Part shown: positions 16,254 to 23,274 of the stretch, in pieces | How the letters are laid out: each line of letters opens with the position of its first letter | Numbering within the stretch: the stretch's first letter is position 1 | Source: Neisseria perflava | GTDB taxonomy: Bacteria > Pseudomonadota > Gammaproteobacteria > Burkholderiales > Neisseriaceae | Length of the DNA: 25,908 nt | NCBI RefSeq assembly: GCF_024170405.1 | Contig: NZ_JALJYC010000028.1 | Location: 1-25,908 of the forward strand | Direction: 5' to 3' | Notes under the pieces: generated by a model | Seen by the model: the letters and a program-made list of their open reading frames with translations, nothing else | Told to the model about the DNA's origin: nothing | Databases searched by the model: none | Made by a program: the position numbers and the translations under genes

Positions 16254-16301
16254 CCGTGTTTGATGTTACTGACCGACGGGTTGGCAACACAGTTGCTACG
16301 C
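16239..16301 (+). repeat. 63-bp repeat, left copy
   Basis: The segment starting AATGTGCATAATTAACC and ending CAGTTGCTACGC is identical over 63 bp to the complement of 25814-25876. It contains an imperfect inverted repeat (AACCGTGTT / AACACAGTT, about 25-nt loop). It supplies the stop codon of the preceding ORF and ends 10 bp before the stop of the convergent hydrolase gene. Confidence 0.95.
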
Positions 16302-16311
16302 CGTTCCCCCT

Positions 16312-16845
16312 TTACCCGCTCAACAACATTTCCTGCATTAATTTCATGCCCCACTGCCAGCCGCCCAAGTTTCCATTCAGACGGCCTTGGTGCGGCGACA
16401 CCAGCAGCCGCGCCTGCCACAGCCGCGCTTTTTCCTGCGCCCACTCAAGCGGGTAATCGCCGCTCTCCCCTACCACCAGCGCCGCACGGCACGGGCAACG
16501 CGCCCGTTGCAGCGTATGCACCGCGTCGTCGGGAAAAGCCTGCAGCAGCGGCGACACCAAAATCAGATTGCACAGCCGTTTTTGCGCCAAAATATCTGCC
16601 TGATACAGCCACGCAAGCAGTGCCGACACGCCCGCACCGTGCGCTACCGCCGCCACCTGCCTGCCGTGTATGCCCGCAAAGGCCGTCTGAACCGCCGCCT
16701 GCCAATCGACAATACTTTGCGTGCGCGACACCTGCACCAACGCCACCGTCGGATAGCTTACCGCCCAGCGGTCCATCCACATTTCCGGCTCGTCGGCATC
16801 ACGCACCAGCAACAGGGTTAAGTCTTCAAGGTCATGCATGTTCAT
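16312..16845 (-). CDS. RBBP9/YdeN-like alpha/beta-hydrolase fold protein, apparently degenerate
   Basis: 177 residues, the size of the RBBP9/YdeN family of small serine hydrolases. The fold is suggested by LLLVRDADEPEMWMDRWA (N-terminal strand and loop), WQAAVQTAF, VAAVAHGAGVSALLAWLY (nucleophile elbow, 64-81), LILVSPL, ALVVGESGDYPL and GRLNGNLGGWQWG (C-terminal loop). In active members the elbow reads HSLG or similar and the C-terminal loop reads GHIN. Here the serine position is G70 (HGAG) and the histidine position seems to be R155 (GRLN); D130 is kept. It may therefore be a non-catalytic relative. The start lies 24 bp after the exonuclease III-family gene on the same strand, with an uptake sequence between, so co-transcription is likely. 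Its end borders the 63-bp repeat. Confidence 0.7.
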   Translation of the reverse strand: MNMHDLEDLTLLLVRDADEPEMWMDRWAVSYPTVALVQVSRTQSIVDWQAAVQTAFAGIHGRQVAAVAHGAGVSALLAWLYQADILAQKRLCNLILVSPLLQAFPDDAVHTLQRARCPCRAALVVGESGDYPLEWAQEKARLWQARLLVSPHQGRLNGNLGGWQWGMKLMQEMLLSG

Positions 16846-16869
16846 GAATCAAGTTCTTTTCAGACGGCC

Positions 16870-17646
16870 TCACACCGAATAATCATATTCCACCACCAGC
16901 GGCGCATGGTCAGAGAATTTTTCGTCTTTATACACTTGCGCCGACAGCGCTTTTTGCGCCAAGTCGGGCGTGACCATTTGGTAGTCGATACGCCAGCCCA
17001 CGTCTTTGGCGTAGGCTTGACCTCGGTTGCTCCACCAAGTATAGCCCGGCTCTTCAGGATAGAGCGTGCGCCACATATCGACCCAGCCGAGCTTGTAGAT
17101 GACTTTGCCGATCCATTCGCGCTCTTCGGGCAGGAAGCCGGAATTTTTCTGATTGCCTTTCCAGTTTTTCAGGTCGATGTTTTGGTGGGCGATGTTCCAG
17201 TCGCCGCAGACGACGATGTCGCGTCCTTCGGCCTGCATGGCTTCGAGCATGGGGTAGAACGCGTCGAGGAAACGGTATTTCAACGCTTGACGTTCGGGCG
17301 CGCTGGTACCGCTGGGCAGGTACAGCGAAATCACGCTCAACCTGCCGAAATCGCAGCGCACGAAACGCCCTTCACGGTCGAATTCTTCAATGCCCATGCC
17401 GATTTGAACATTGTCCGGCTTGTGTTTGCTATACACCGCCACGCCGCTGTAACCGCGTTTTTCGGCGCAATGCCACTCGCCATGCATACCGTGCGGATTT
17501 TTCATGTCGGCGGACAAATCGGCCTCCTGCGCTTTGAGTTCCTGCACGCAGACGATGTCGGCGCCGGAAGCGGCGATGTATTCGAGAAAACCTTTTTTGT
17601 AGGCGGAACGGATGCCGTTGACGTTGGCGGAAATGATTTTAAGCAT
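16870..17646 (-). CDS. xth: AP endonuclease, exonuclease III family (NApe type)
   Basis: 258 residues from ATG at 17646 (MLKIISANVNGIRS); an extension to a TTG at 17697 is unlikely. It cuts the DNA backbone 5' to abasic sites in base-excision repair. Catalytic motifs are present: N8-V-N10, the metal ligand E36 (VQELK), SLYLPSG, GDWNIAHQNID, WWSNRGQAYAKDVGWRIDY and the C-terminal SDHAPLV. Neisseria are known to encode two members of this family, the AP endonuclease NApe and the 3'-phosphodiesterase NExo. This N-terminus and the GFLPEEREWIGK region match my recollection of NApe and not of NExo. It is transcribed away from pyrE, with about 180 bp between the starts. A hydrolase-like gene follows closely. 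Confidence 0.95.
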   Translation of the reverse strand: MLKIISANVNGIRSAYKKGFLEYIAASGADIVCVQELKAQEADLSADMKNPHGMHGEWHCAEKRGYSGVAVYSKHKPDNVQIGMGIEEFDREGRFVRCDFGRLSVISLYLPSGTSAPERQALKYRFLDAFYPMLEAMQAEGRDIVVCGDWNIAHQNIDLKNWKGNQKNSGFLPEEREWIGKVIYKLGWVDMWRTLYPEEPGYTWWSNRGQAYAKDVGWRIDYQMVTPDLAQKALSAQVYKDEKFSDHAPLVVEYDYSV

Positions 17647-17758
17647 GATGTGGTGTTGATGTGTCTGAAATAAAACGGCATTGTAACCGATTTTCAAGCA
17701 TTTCCATGCAACGGCTTGGCAAACGTAACCATCGCTTTATTCAATGATTCAGACGGCC

Positions 17759-17787
17759 TTAACCTTTCCCCGACTATCCTTTATAAT
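17759..17787 (+). promoter_or_regulatory. Promoter of pyrE
   Basis: TTAACC at 17759-17764 and TATAAT at 17782-17787 are separated by 17 bp, and the ATG follows 35 bp later. An uptake sequence (TTCAGACGGCCTT) immediately precedes and touches the -35 hexamer. Confidence 0.5.
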
Positions 17788-17822
17788 TCCGTCATTCCGT
17801 TTCCCTTTTTTGAAAGCCCAAA

Positions 17823-18464
17823 ATGTCTGATTTCCGCCAAGATTTTTTAAAATTCGCGCTGGCGCAAAATGTGTTGAAATTCGGCGAGTTCACCACCAAA
17901 GCCGGCCGCCGGTCGCCGTATTTTTTCAACGCCGGTCTGTTTAACGACGGCGCTTCTACCTTGCAGTTGGCGAAGTTTTACGCCCAAGCGATTATCGAGA
18001 GTAAGGTGGAATTTGACATGCTGTTCGGCCCGGCCTACAAAGGCATTATTTTGGCGGCGGCGACGGCGATGATGTTGGCCGAAAAAGGCGTGAACGTGCC
18101 GTTTGCCTACAACCGCAAGGAAGCCAAAGACCACGGCGAAGGCGGCGTGTTGGTGGGTGCGCCGCTCAAGGGGCGCGTGTTGATTATCGACGACGTGATT
18201 TCGGCGGGTACGTCGGTGCGCGAGTCGGTGAAACTGATTGAAGCGGAAGGCGCTACGCCCGCCGCCGTCGCCATCGCGCTCGACCGCATGGAAAAAGGCA
18301 CGGGCGAACTCAGCGCGGTGCAGGAAGTAGAGCAGCAATACGGCTTGCCGGTGGTCTCCATCGCCAACCTCAACGATTTGTTTACCCTGCTGCAAAACAA
18401 CAGCGAATTCGGCGGCTTTTTAGCGCCGGTCAAAGCTTACCGCGAGCGTTACGGCGTGGCCTAA
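17823..18464 (+). CDS. pyrE: Orotate phosphoribosyltransferase
   Basis: 213 residues, the standard bacterial PyrE length. It joins orotate to PRPP to make orotidine monophosphate, the step after PyrD. Visible motifs are the N-terminal FGEFTTKAGRRSPYFFNAGLF (substrate-binding loop, 20-40), FGPAYKGI at 68-75, the flexible catalytic loop YNRKEAKDHGEGG at 96-108, and the PRPP-binding signature VLIIDDVISAGTS at 119-131. A hairpin terminator follows, so it is probably transcribed alone. It lies divergent to the AP endonuclease gene. Confidence 0.97.
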   Translation: MSDFRQDFLKFALAQNVLKFGEFTTKAGRRSPYFFNAGLFNDGASTLQLAKFYAQAIIESKVEFDMLFGPAYKGIILAAATAMMLAEKGVNVPFAYNRKEAKDHGEGGVLVGAPLKGRVLIIDDVISAGTSVRESVKLIEAEGATPAAVAIALDRMEKGTGELSAVQEVEQQYGLPVVSIANLNDLFTLLQNNSEFGGFLAPVKAYRERYGVA

Positions 18465-18527
18465 GCTGCCGTTTTGCCTGATGTTTTGGCTCAAGCAGCC
18501 GCTGCAAACCGTCTTTATCGGTTTTCC

Positions 18528-18566
18528 ATGCCGTCTGAAATAACTTGCATTACTTTCAGACGGCAT
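18528..18566 (+). terminator. AT-dialect DUS hairpin behind pyrE
   Basis: ATGCCGTCTGAAA at 18528-18540 and TTTCAGACGGCAT at 18554-18566 are inverted arms. A TATAAT at 18572-18577 immediately behind it may be the -10 element of the zinc-ribbon/argA unit. Confidence 0.75.
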
Positions 18567-18619
18567 AACACTATAATAAAAAAAATCCTCATATTACATA
18601 TTACGACGAGTAAACGATT

Positions 18620-19003
18620 ATGCCGGCCTGTACCTGCCCCCACTGCCAGACCCGCCTGTGGGTTAAAGACGCCCAGCTCAACGTCGCGCAAGGTTTTGTC
18701 ATGTGCGCCAAGTGCGAAGGGCTGTTTAAAGCCAAAGACCACGCCGACAGCGTGCAAGACCCCGCCGAGGCGGATACGCTGCCTGCCGCCGTGACCAATG
18801 TGCGGCTGGTGCACGACATCGGTACGCAGGTGCGCCAGCGCAAGCAGCTTTCGCGCAACGAAATCGCCGACTTGCTCGATGGCGTGACCCTTTCTTCCTC
18901 CACCGGAGCGGCCAAAAGCAGCGGTTTCAACTGGACCTTAGCCTGCCTGATTGCCCTGATTGTTTTGATTATGCAGCTCTGTTATCTGGTGCTCCTCTTA
19001 TGA
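18620..19003 (+). CDS. MJ0042-type zinc-ribbon membrane protein
   Basis: 127 residues. The N-terminus has a four-cysteine zinc ribbon (C6-x2-C9 in CPHC and C29-x2-C32 in CAKC) with the spacing of the MJ0042 zinc-finger domain. A charged middle part (about 35-95) contains QVRQRKQLSRNEIADLLDGV. The C-terminus is a single hydrophobic helix (about 104-127, WTLACLIALIVLIMQLCYLVLLL region), so the ribbon would be cytoplasmic with a tail anchor, as in related proteobacterial proteins that carry DUF3426. The stop overlaps the argA start (ATGA at 19000-19003), so translation of the two is coupled. Its function is not known. It could regulate or localise ArgA, but that is only suggested by the overlap. 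Confidence 0.85.
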   Translation: MPACTCPHCQTRLWVKDAQLNVAQGFVMCAKCEGLFKAKDHADSVQDPAEADTLPAAVTNVRLVHDIGTQVRQRKQLSRNEIADLLDGVTLSSSTGAAKSSGFNWTLACLIALIVLIMQLCYLVLLL

Positions 19004-20331
19004 ACACATCCGTCGGTTTTGTCCGCGACTTCCGCGAAGCCGCGCCCTACATCAATTATCTGCGCGGCAAAACGCTGGTCATCGGCGTGGCGGGCAGCCT
19101 GCTCGAAGGCAGTGCGCTCAAATTATTGGCGGCCGATTTGAACCTGCTCGCCAGCTTGGGCGTGAAACTGGTGGTGGTACACGGCTCGCGCACGCAAATC
19201 AACCGCATGCTCGAAGCGCAAGGCCACGCGCCGCGCTACTGCAAAGGCCGCCGCATTACCGACGAAACCACCCTGCAATACGCCAAACAAGTCGCCGGCA
19301 TGACACGCAGCGACATCGAAGCCGCCTTGTGCAGCAGCATTTCGCAAACCCCGCAGCGCCATAAACCCCTCAGCGTGGCCGGCGGCAATTTCCTCTCCGC
19401 CAAACCTTTCGGCATTATCGACGGCATAGACATGGGCTACACCGGCGTGGTGCGCAAAATCGACACCGACGCCATCAAGCTGTGCCTCGACAACGGCGCA
19501 CTGGTGCTCATCAGCCCCATCGGGCATTCCCCCAGCGGCAAAACCTTCAATCTCAGCATGGGCGACATCGCCGAAGCCGCCGCCATCGCCCTCAAAGCCG
19601 AAAAACTCATCTACCTCATTGAAGAAGAAGGCATTTTAGACCCGAAAGGCCGTCTGGAAACCAACCTCTCCGCTGCCGAAACGCAGCACATACTGGCAAG
19701 CGGCCAAGCTCTGCCGCAGCAAACCCGCCTGCTGCAATACGCCGTCAACGCCGTCGGCCACGGCGTACAGCGCACGCAAATCCTCAGCGGCCGTGAAGAC
19801 GGCGCCTTAATCCGTGAGCTGTTCACCCGCCACGGCGCGGGAACATCCGTTGCCCGCGATTCCTTCGTGCGCATCCGACAAGCGCACAGCAGCGACATTC
19901 CCAACATCATGGCGCTGACCCGCCCGCTGGAAGAAAAAGGCATTCTGCTACCGCGCAGCCGCAAATATCTGGAAGAGCAGATTCACAACTTTTCCGTGTT
20001 GGAACACGATGAGCATATCTACGGCTGCATCGCCCTGAAAACCTTTGCCGACCCGACCTGCGGCGAACTGGCCTGCCTCGCCGTCTCCCCCGACGCGCGC
20101 GACGGCGGCTACGGCGAACTGCTGCTCGCCCACCTCTTCGAGCAGGCCAAACAGCGCCACATTCACAAGCTCTTCGCCCTCACCACCCACACCGGCGAAT
20201 GGTTCGCCGAACGCGGTTTTCAGACGGCTTTGGTTGATGATTTGCCCGAAGAGCGCCGCCGCGACTATCTCAACAGTGGCCGTAACTCGCTGATTTTTAT
20301 GTATCCGTTGACTGACGGAATTTTGGCATAA
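19000..20331 (+). CDS. argA: N-acetylglutamate synthase
   Basis: 443 residues, the size of the neisserial ArgA (about 436). It transfers acetyl from acetyl-CoA to glutamate, the first step of arginine synthesis. Residues 1 to about 285 are an amino-acid-kinase domain (VVVHGSRTQINRML, GGNFLSAKPFGIIDGIDMGYTG region, SPIGHSPSGKTFNLSMGDIA) that in the family binds the inhibitor arginine. Residues about 297-443 are the catalytic GNAT domain (VRIRQAHSSDIPNIM; acetyl-CoA loop SPDARDGGYGELLL; FALTTHTGEWFAERGF). The start overlaps the stop of the zinc-ribbon gene by 4 bp. A near-canonical uptake sequence (20219-20230) is used in frame, encoding FQTAL. A strong terminator follows. Confidence 0.96.
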   Translation: MNTSVGFVRDFREAAPYINYLRGKTLVIGVAGSLLEGSALKLLAADLNLLASLGVKLVVVHGSRTQINRMLEAQGHAPRYCKGRRITDETTLQYAKQVAGMTRSDIEAALCSSISQTPQRHKPLSVAGGNFLSAKPFGIIDGIDMGYTGVVRKIDTDAIKLCLDNGALVLISPIGHSPSGKTFNLSMGDIAEAAAIALKAEKLIYLIEEEGILDPKGRLETNLSAAETQHILASGQALPQQTRLLQYAVNAVGHGVQRTQILSGREDGALIRELFTRHGAGTSVARDSFVRIRQAHSSDIPNIMALTRPLEEKGILLPRSRKYLEEQIHNFSVLEHDEHIYGCIALKTFADPTCGELACLAVSPDARDGGYGELLLAHLFEQAKQRHIHKLFALTTHTGEWFAERGFQTALVDDLPEERRRDYLNSGRNSLIFMYPLTDGILA

Positions 20332-20353
20332 GCCGCCTCCCTCCTAATCATTA

Positions 20354-20393
20354 AAGGCCGTCTGAATATCATGCGATTTCAGACGGCCTTTTG
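20354..20393 (+). terminator. DUS hairpin terminator behind argA
   Basis: AAGGCCGTCTGAA and TTTCAGACGGCCTT form a stem with a short loop, followed by TTTTG. Confidence 0.88.
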
Positions 20394-20522
20394 TTTCCTA
20401 AAAGTTAATAGTCCTTTAACTAAAACCCTATTTATCTCCCCAAAATAAAAGCCTAGAATACGTTTCATCGGATGCAGACAACAACTGCTTGTTTGCAAAA
20501 TATTTTTAAAGGACAAAACATC

Positions 20523-20786
20523 ATGAAAAAAATCATCTTTACCGCCATCATCGCCGCCACCGCTTCTATCGCCGCCGCCAAAGGTGCGCCGCAACAGCCG
20601 TGGAATCACGCCAACGATGCAGGCCAAATCATCGGCTTGACCGAAGTGACTTATCCGACCACCATCCATTCCGCCAAACACGATGACCGTATCAAATACG
20701 CAGTTGCCCCGACCGGCGTTCGCGTTCCGGGTGACATCCGTTACAACGACACCCATTCCCGCTTGGCGCGTGACGGTGCGCATTAA
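20523..20786 (+). CDS. Small exported protein of unknown function
   Basis: 87 residues from ATG at 20523, chosen because AAAGGA lies about 9 bp upstream and a signal peptide starts there; an in-frame ATG at 20472 lacks both. Residues 1 to about 20 (MKKIIFTAIIAATASIAAAK) form a typical Sec signal peptide with likely cleavage after the AAA or shortly beyond. The mature part of about 67 residues is rich in His, Thr and Pro (QPWNHANDAGQIIG, TIHSAKHDDR, RYNDTHSRLARDGAH) with no cysteine, so it is probably a soluble periplasmic protein. I do not recognise a family. Terminators on both sides indicate a single-gene unit. Confidence 0.75.
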   Translation: MKKIIFTAIIAATASIAAAKGAPQQPWNHANDAGQIIGLTEVTYPTTIHSAKHDDRIKYAVAPTGVRVPGDIRYNDTHSRLARDGAH

Positions 20787-20810
20787 TTCCGGCACAGCCG
20801 CATAGTTGGC

Positions 20811-20856
20811 AAGGCCGTCTGAAACTTCCACCTGCAGATGTTCAGACGGCCTTTTC
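20811..20856 (+). terminator. DUS hairpin terminator behind the small exported protein
   Basis: AAGGCCGTCTGAA and TTCAGACGGCCTTTT flank a 16-17 nt loop and end in a T-tract. Confidence 0.88.
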
Positions 20857-20915
20857 CATACCCGCCCGATACGTTAAAATAGGCCGTCTCAAACCCATAT
20901 CAAAAGGAAACCGCC

Positions 20916-21185
20916 ATGACCCGCATGGTTCACTGCGTCAAACTCGGCCGCGAAGCCGAAGGCATGAAATTCCCGCCGCTGCCCAACGAATTGGGCAAAC
21001 GCATTTATGAAAACGTATCGCAAGAAGCTTGGCAGGCGTGGACGCGCTACCAAACCATGCTGATTAACGAAAACCGCTTGAGTCTGGCCGACCCGCGCGC
21101 GCGCGAATATCTGGCTCAGCAGATGGAGCAGTATTTCTTCGGCGACGGCGCGGACAGCGTGCAAGGTTATGTGCCGCAAGATTAA
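20916..21185 (+). CDS. yggX: Probable Fe(2+)-trafficking protein YggX
   Basis: 89 residues, the usual YggX length. It starts with the family signature MTRMVHCVKLGREAEGM, including conserved Cys7, and continues with PPLPNELGKRIYENVSQEAW, MLINENRLSLADPRAREYL and MEQYFFG. Known members protect iron-sulfur clusters from oxidation and are thought to handle labile Fe(II) in the cytoplasm. A good ribosome site (AAAGGA) precedes the ATG. TAAAAT at 20875-20880, followed by a variant uptake sequence (AGGCCGTCTCAA), may be its -10 region. It is bounded by terminators on both sides. Confidence 0.96.
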   Translation: MTRMVHCVKLGREAEGMKFPPLPNELGKRIYENVSQEAWQAWTRYQTMLINENRLSLADPRAREYLAQQMEQYFFGDGADSVQGYVPQD

Positions 21186-21215
21186 TATGTGAACGGCAAG
21201 CGCCATCATATGAGC

Positions 21216-21265
21216 AAGACCGTCTGAAAACAGGGATTTCTTCTGTTTTCAGACGGCCTTGTTTT
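21216..21265 (+). terminator. DUS hairpin terminator behind yggX
   Basis: AAGACCGTCTGAAAACAG and CTGTTTTCAGACGGCCTT pair over an extended stem (one G/A deviation in the left uptake sequence) with a loop of about 9 nt, followed by GTTTTG. Confidence 0.88.
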
Positions 21266-21321
21266 GCGGCTATCGTCGGCAGACCCACTAATAGCATAGC
21301 TGAGAAATTATATTTTACATA

Positions 21322-21379
21322 CAGGTGGCTGAGCGTAGTCGAAGCCCTACCTTCGGCTTCGACTACGCTCAGCCACCTG
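21322..21379. repeat. Perfect 25-bp inverted repeat (long hairpin)
   Basis: Arms 21322-21346 (CAGGTGGCTGAGCGTAGTC...) and 21355-21379 (...GACTACGCTCAGCCACCTG) are perfect complements around an 8-nt loop. It is unrelated to the uptake sequence and has no T-tract. It lies in the 300-bp spacer between yggX and menA, about 75 bp before the menA -10 element. The core GAGCGTAGTCGAAGCC resembles a small palindrome that I recall seeing in many bacterial genomes. Confidence 0.9.
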
Positions 21380-21452
21380 ATGTTTATATGCGTTTCAAAG
21401 TTTATATTAGCCATACTTAGCCGTATATCAAAGTATGCGCCGCCCAAACCGC

Positions 21453-21458
21453 TATAAT
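21453..21458 (+). promoter_or_regulatory. -10 element of menA
   Basis: A perfect TATAAT lies 28 bp before the ATG at 21486. Because it lies downstream of the in-frame ATG at 21435, it favours the shorter protein. No good -35 is seen. Confidence 0.45.
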
Positions 21459-21485
21459 GCCGTTCTTTATGCCGACTGTTTGCCC

Positions 21486-22391
21486 ATGACCTTATCCCCC
21501 TGGCTGCAAGCCGCACGCCTGCGCACGCTGCCGTTGGCGTTGGCCGCCACGCTGTGCGGCTGCCTGCTGGCGGTGTTACACCACCACGCCGATTTTAAAA
21601 TTTCCCTGCTGACCGTCGCCACCACCCTTGCCCTGCAAATTTTCAGCAATTTCGCCAACGATTACGGCGACGCGCAAAACGGCGCGGATTCCGCCCTGCG
21701 CCAAGGGCCGGCACGCATGAGCGCCAGCGGCAAAATCAGCCGCCGCGCCATGCAAACCGCGCTGGCGATAAGCGCAATCATCTGCTGCCTGCTCGGTATC
21801 GCCTTATTATCCACTGCCCTGCCCCGCTTGCCGGATAACGGCGGCGCAAGCTGGCTGTTGTGGCTGCTGCTCGGCGGCATGTCGCTGCTGGCGGCCTACC
21901 GTTATACGGCGGGGCGCAAGCCTTACGGCTACATCGGTTTGGGCGATGTGTCGGTCTTTTTGTTTTTCGGCTGGTTGGCGGTATTGGGCAGCGAATATCT
22001 GCACACAGGCCGTCTGAACGCCTTATCTTTCCTGCCCGCCAGCGGCATGGGGCTGTGGTGCGTAATGGTGCTCAACCTCAACAATATGCGCGACATCTCC
22101 AGCGATTTGGCGGCGGGCAAATACACCGTGGCCGCCCGCTTGGGGCTGCGCCGTGCCAAAATCTACCATACCGCGCTGGCGCTCGCCGCCGCGTTGTGCT
22201 GGCTGGCGTGGCTGCCGCATGAGTTTCACGGCGGCCTTCAGACGGCCTTACCATTCTTTATCCTTGCCGCTACCCGTATCCACTTGGTTTTTCTGAAAAA
22301 TACCCCATCTTCGTCTAAGCTGGACAGGCTGCTGCCGCAATGGAGCCTGAGCGTTTTATTATGGGTGGCGCTGCTGTGGCTGGCCGTCTGA
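21486..22391 (+). CDS. menA: MenA-type 1,4-dihydroxy-2-naphthoate prenyltransferase (UbiA family)
   Basis: 301 residues, starting MTLSPWLQAARLRTLPLALA. It is an integral membrane prenyltransferase with about eight or nine hydrophobic helices. The two aspartate-rich motifs that bind Mg2+ and the prenyl diphosphate are present: NDYGDAQNGAD at 58-68 and DISSDLAAGKY at 203-213. LRTLPLA and RQGPARMSASG are typical of MenA within the UbiA superfamily. The expected reaction is prenylation of dihydroxynaphthoate in menaquinone synthesis, but no other men gene is in the window, so substrate identity is open. The last codons (AV-stop) come from an uptake sequence. Bax-inhibitor-like and coaD genes follow in the same direction. 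Confidence 0.85.
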   Translation: MTLSPWLQAARLRTLPLALAATLCGCLLAVLHHHADFKISLLTVATTLALQIFSNFANDYGDAQNGADSALRQGPARMSASGKISRRAMQTALAISAIICCLLGIALLSTALPRLPDNGGASWLLWLLLGGMSLLAAYRYTAGRKPYGYIGLGDVSVFLFFGWLAVLGSEYLHTGRLNALSFLPASGMGLWCVMVLNLNNMRDISSDLAAGKYTVAARLGLRRAKIYHTALALAAALCWLAWLPHEFHGGLQTALPFFILAATRIHLVFLKNTPSSSKLDRLLPQWSLSVLLWVALLWLAV

Positions 22392-22471
22392 AATATTCTG
22401 CCTAAATTCATGATTTGCTGTTAAAATCATCTTTCATTTCTTTTTGAACACACATCATTGGAGCAAACGCC

Positions 22472-23155
22472 ATGAAAAACGACGTTTACGACTACACCGC
22501 CGGTTCGGTACAAAAAAACACCGTCCTGCAAAAAACCTACCGCCTGCTTGGTCTCTCATTCATTCCCGCCGCAGCCGGCGCATTCATCAGCAGCCAAATG
22601 GGTTGGAGCCTGTATGCCATGCTGGGCGGCCGCTGGATGTCATTTATCGCCGTGATGGTTTTCTTCTACGGCATGATTTTCATGATTGAAAAAAACCGCT
22701 ACAACAAAACCGGCGCCACCCTGCTGATGGTCTTCACTTTCGGCATGGGCGTACTCATCAGCCCGCTCTTGACCTACGCGCTGAATGTCAACAACGGCAC
22801 GCAAATCGTCGGTATCGCCGCCGTCATGACCGCCGCCGTGTTCTTCACCATGTCCGCGCTGGCGCGCCGCAGCGGAATGAACATGAGCTCGCTTTCCCGC
22901 TTCCTGACCGTGGGCGCGGTGGTCTTGATGATTGGCATTGTCGCCAACCTGTTCCTGCAGATTCCGGCCTTGAGCCTGACCCTTTCCGCTGGTTTTGTGT
23001 TGTTCAGCTCACTGATGATTATGTTCCAAGTGCGCCAAGTGATTGACGGCGGCGAAGACAGCCACATCAGCGCCGCGCTGACCATCTTTATCTCGCTGTA
23101 CAACATCTTCAGCAGCCTGCTGCATATTTTGTTGTCCCTCAACGGCGACGATTAA
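22472..23155 (+). CDS. Bax inhibitor-1/YccA-family membrane protein
   Basis: 227 residues with about seven hydrophobic helices and the bacterial BI-1 family layout: a polar N-terminus ending QKTYRLLGLSFIPAAAGAFI, MFVF/GMGVLISPLLTYAL in the middle, FFTMSALARRSGMNMSSLSRFL, and a C-terminus with SLYNIFSSLLHILLSLNGDD. The conserved ISPLL and LYNIFSSLL.IL stretches are the clearest markers. Bacterial members such as YbhL and YccA are inner-membrane proteins; YccA modulates the FtsH protease and others act as pH-sensitive Ca2+ leak channels. Which applies here is unknown. A GGAG ribosome site is present, and a strong terminator follows. Confidence 0.9.
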   Translation: MKNDVYDYTAGSVQKNTVLQKTYRLLGLSFIPAAAGAFISSQMGWSLYAMLGGRWMSFIAVMVFFYGMIFMIEKNRYNKTGATLLMVFTFGMGVLISPLLTYALNVNNGTQIVGIAAVMTAAVFFTMSALARRSGMNMSSLSRFLTVGAVVLMIGIVANLFLQIPALSLTLSAGFVLFSSLMIMFQVRQVIDGGEDSHISAALTIFISLYNIFSSLLHILLSLNGDD

Positions 23156-23174
23156 TTTCGTTTTGACCTGACAC

Positions 23175-23213
23175 AAAAGGCCGTCTGAAAATCCGATTTT
23201 CAGACGGCCTTTG
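23175..23213 (+). terminator. DUS hairpin terminator behind the Bax-inhibitor-1 gene
   Basis: AAAGGCCGTCTGAAAATC and GATTTTCAGACGGCCTTT are nearly back to back, giving a very stable stem with a tiny loop. Confidence 0.9.
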
Positions 23214-23274
23214 CTTTGACATTCCCCGCCCCCGCCTTTATCCTGACGTTTTCATTTTCCCCACACCCAACACC

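Noticed and set aside
16250..16444. Small minus-strand frame sharing its last 15 residues (NCVANPSVSNIKHG) with a frame at 25662-25865
   Set aside because: The shared tail comes only from the 63-bp DNA repeat; the upstream parts differ and lack ribosome sites, and 16312-16444 overlaps the hydrolase gene.
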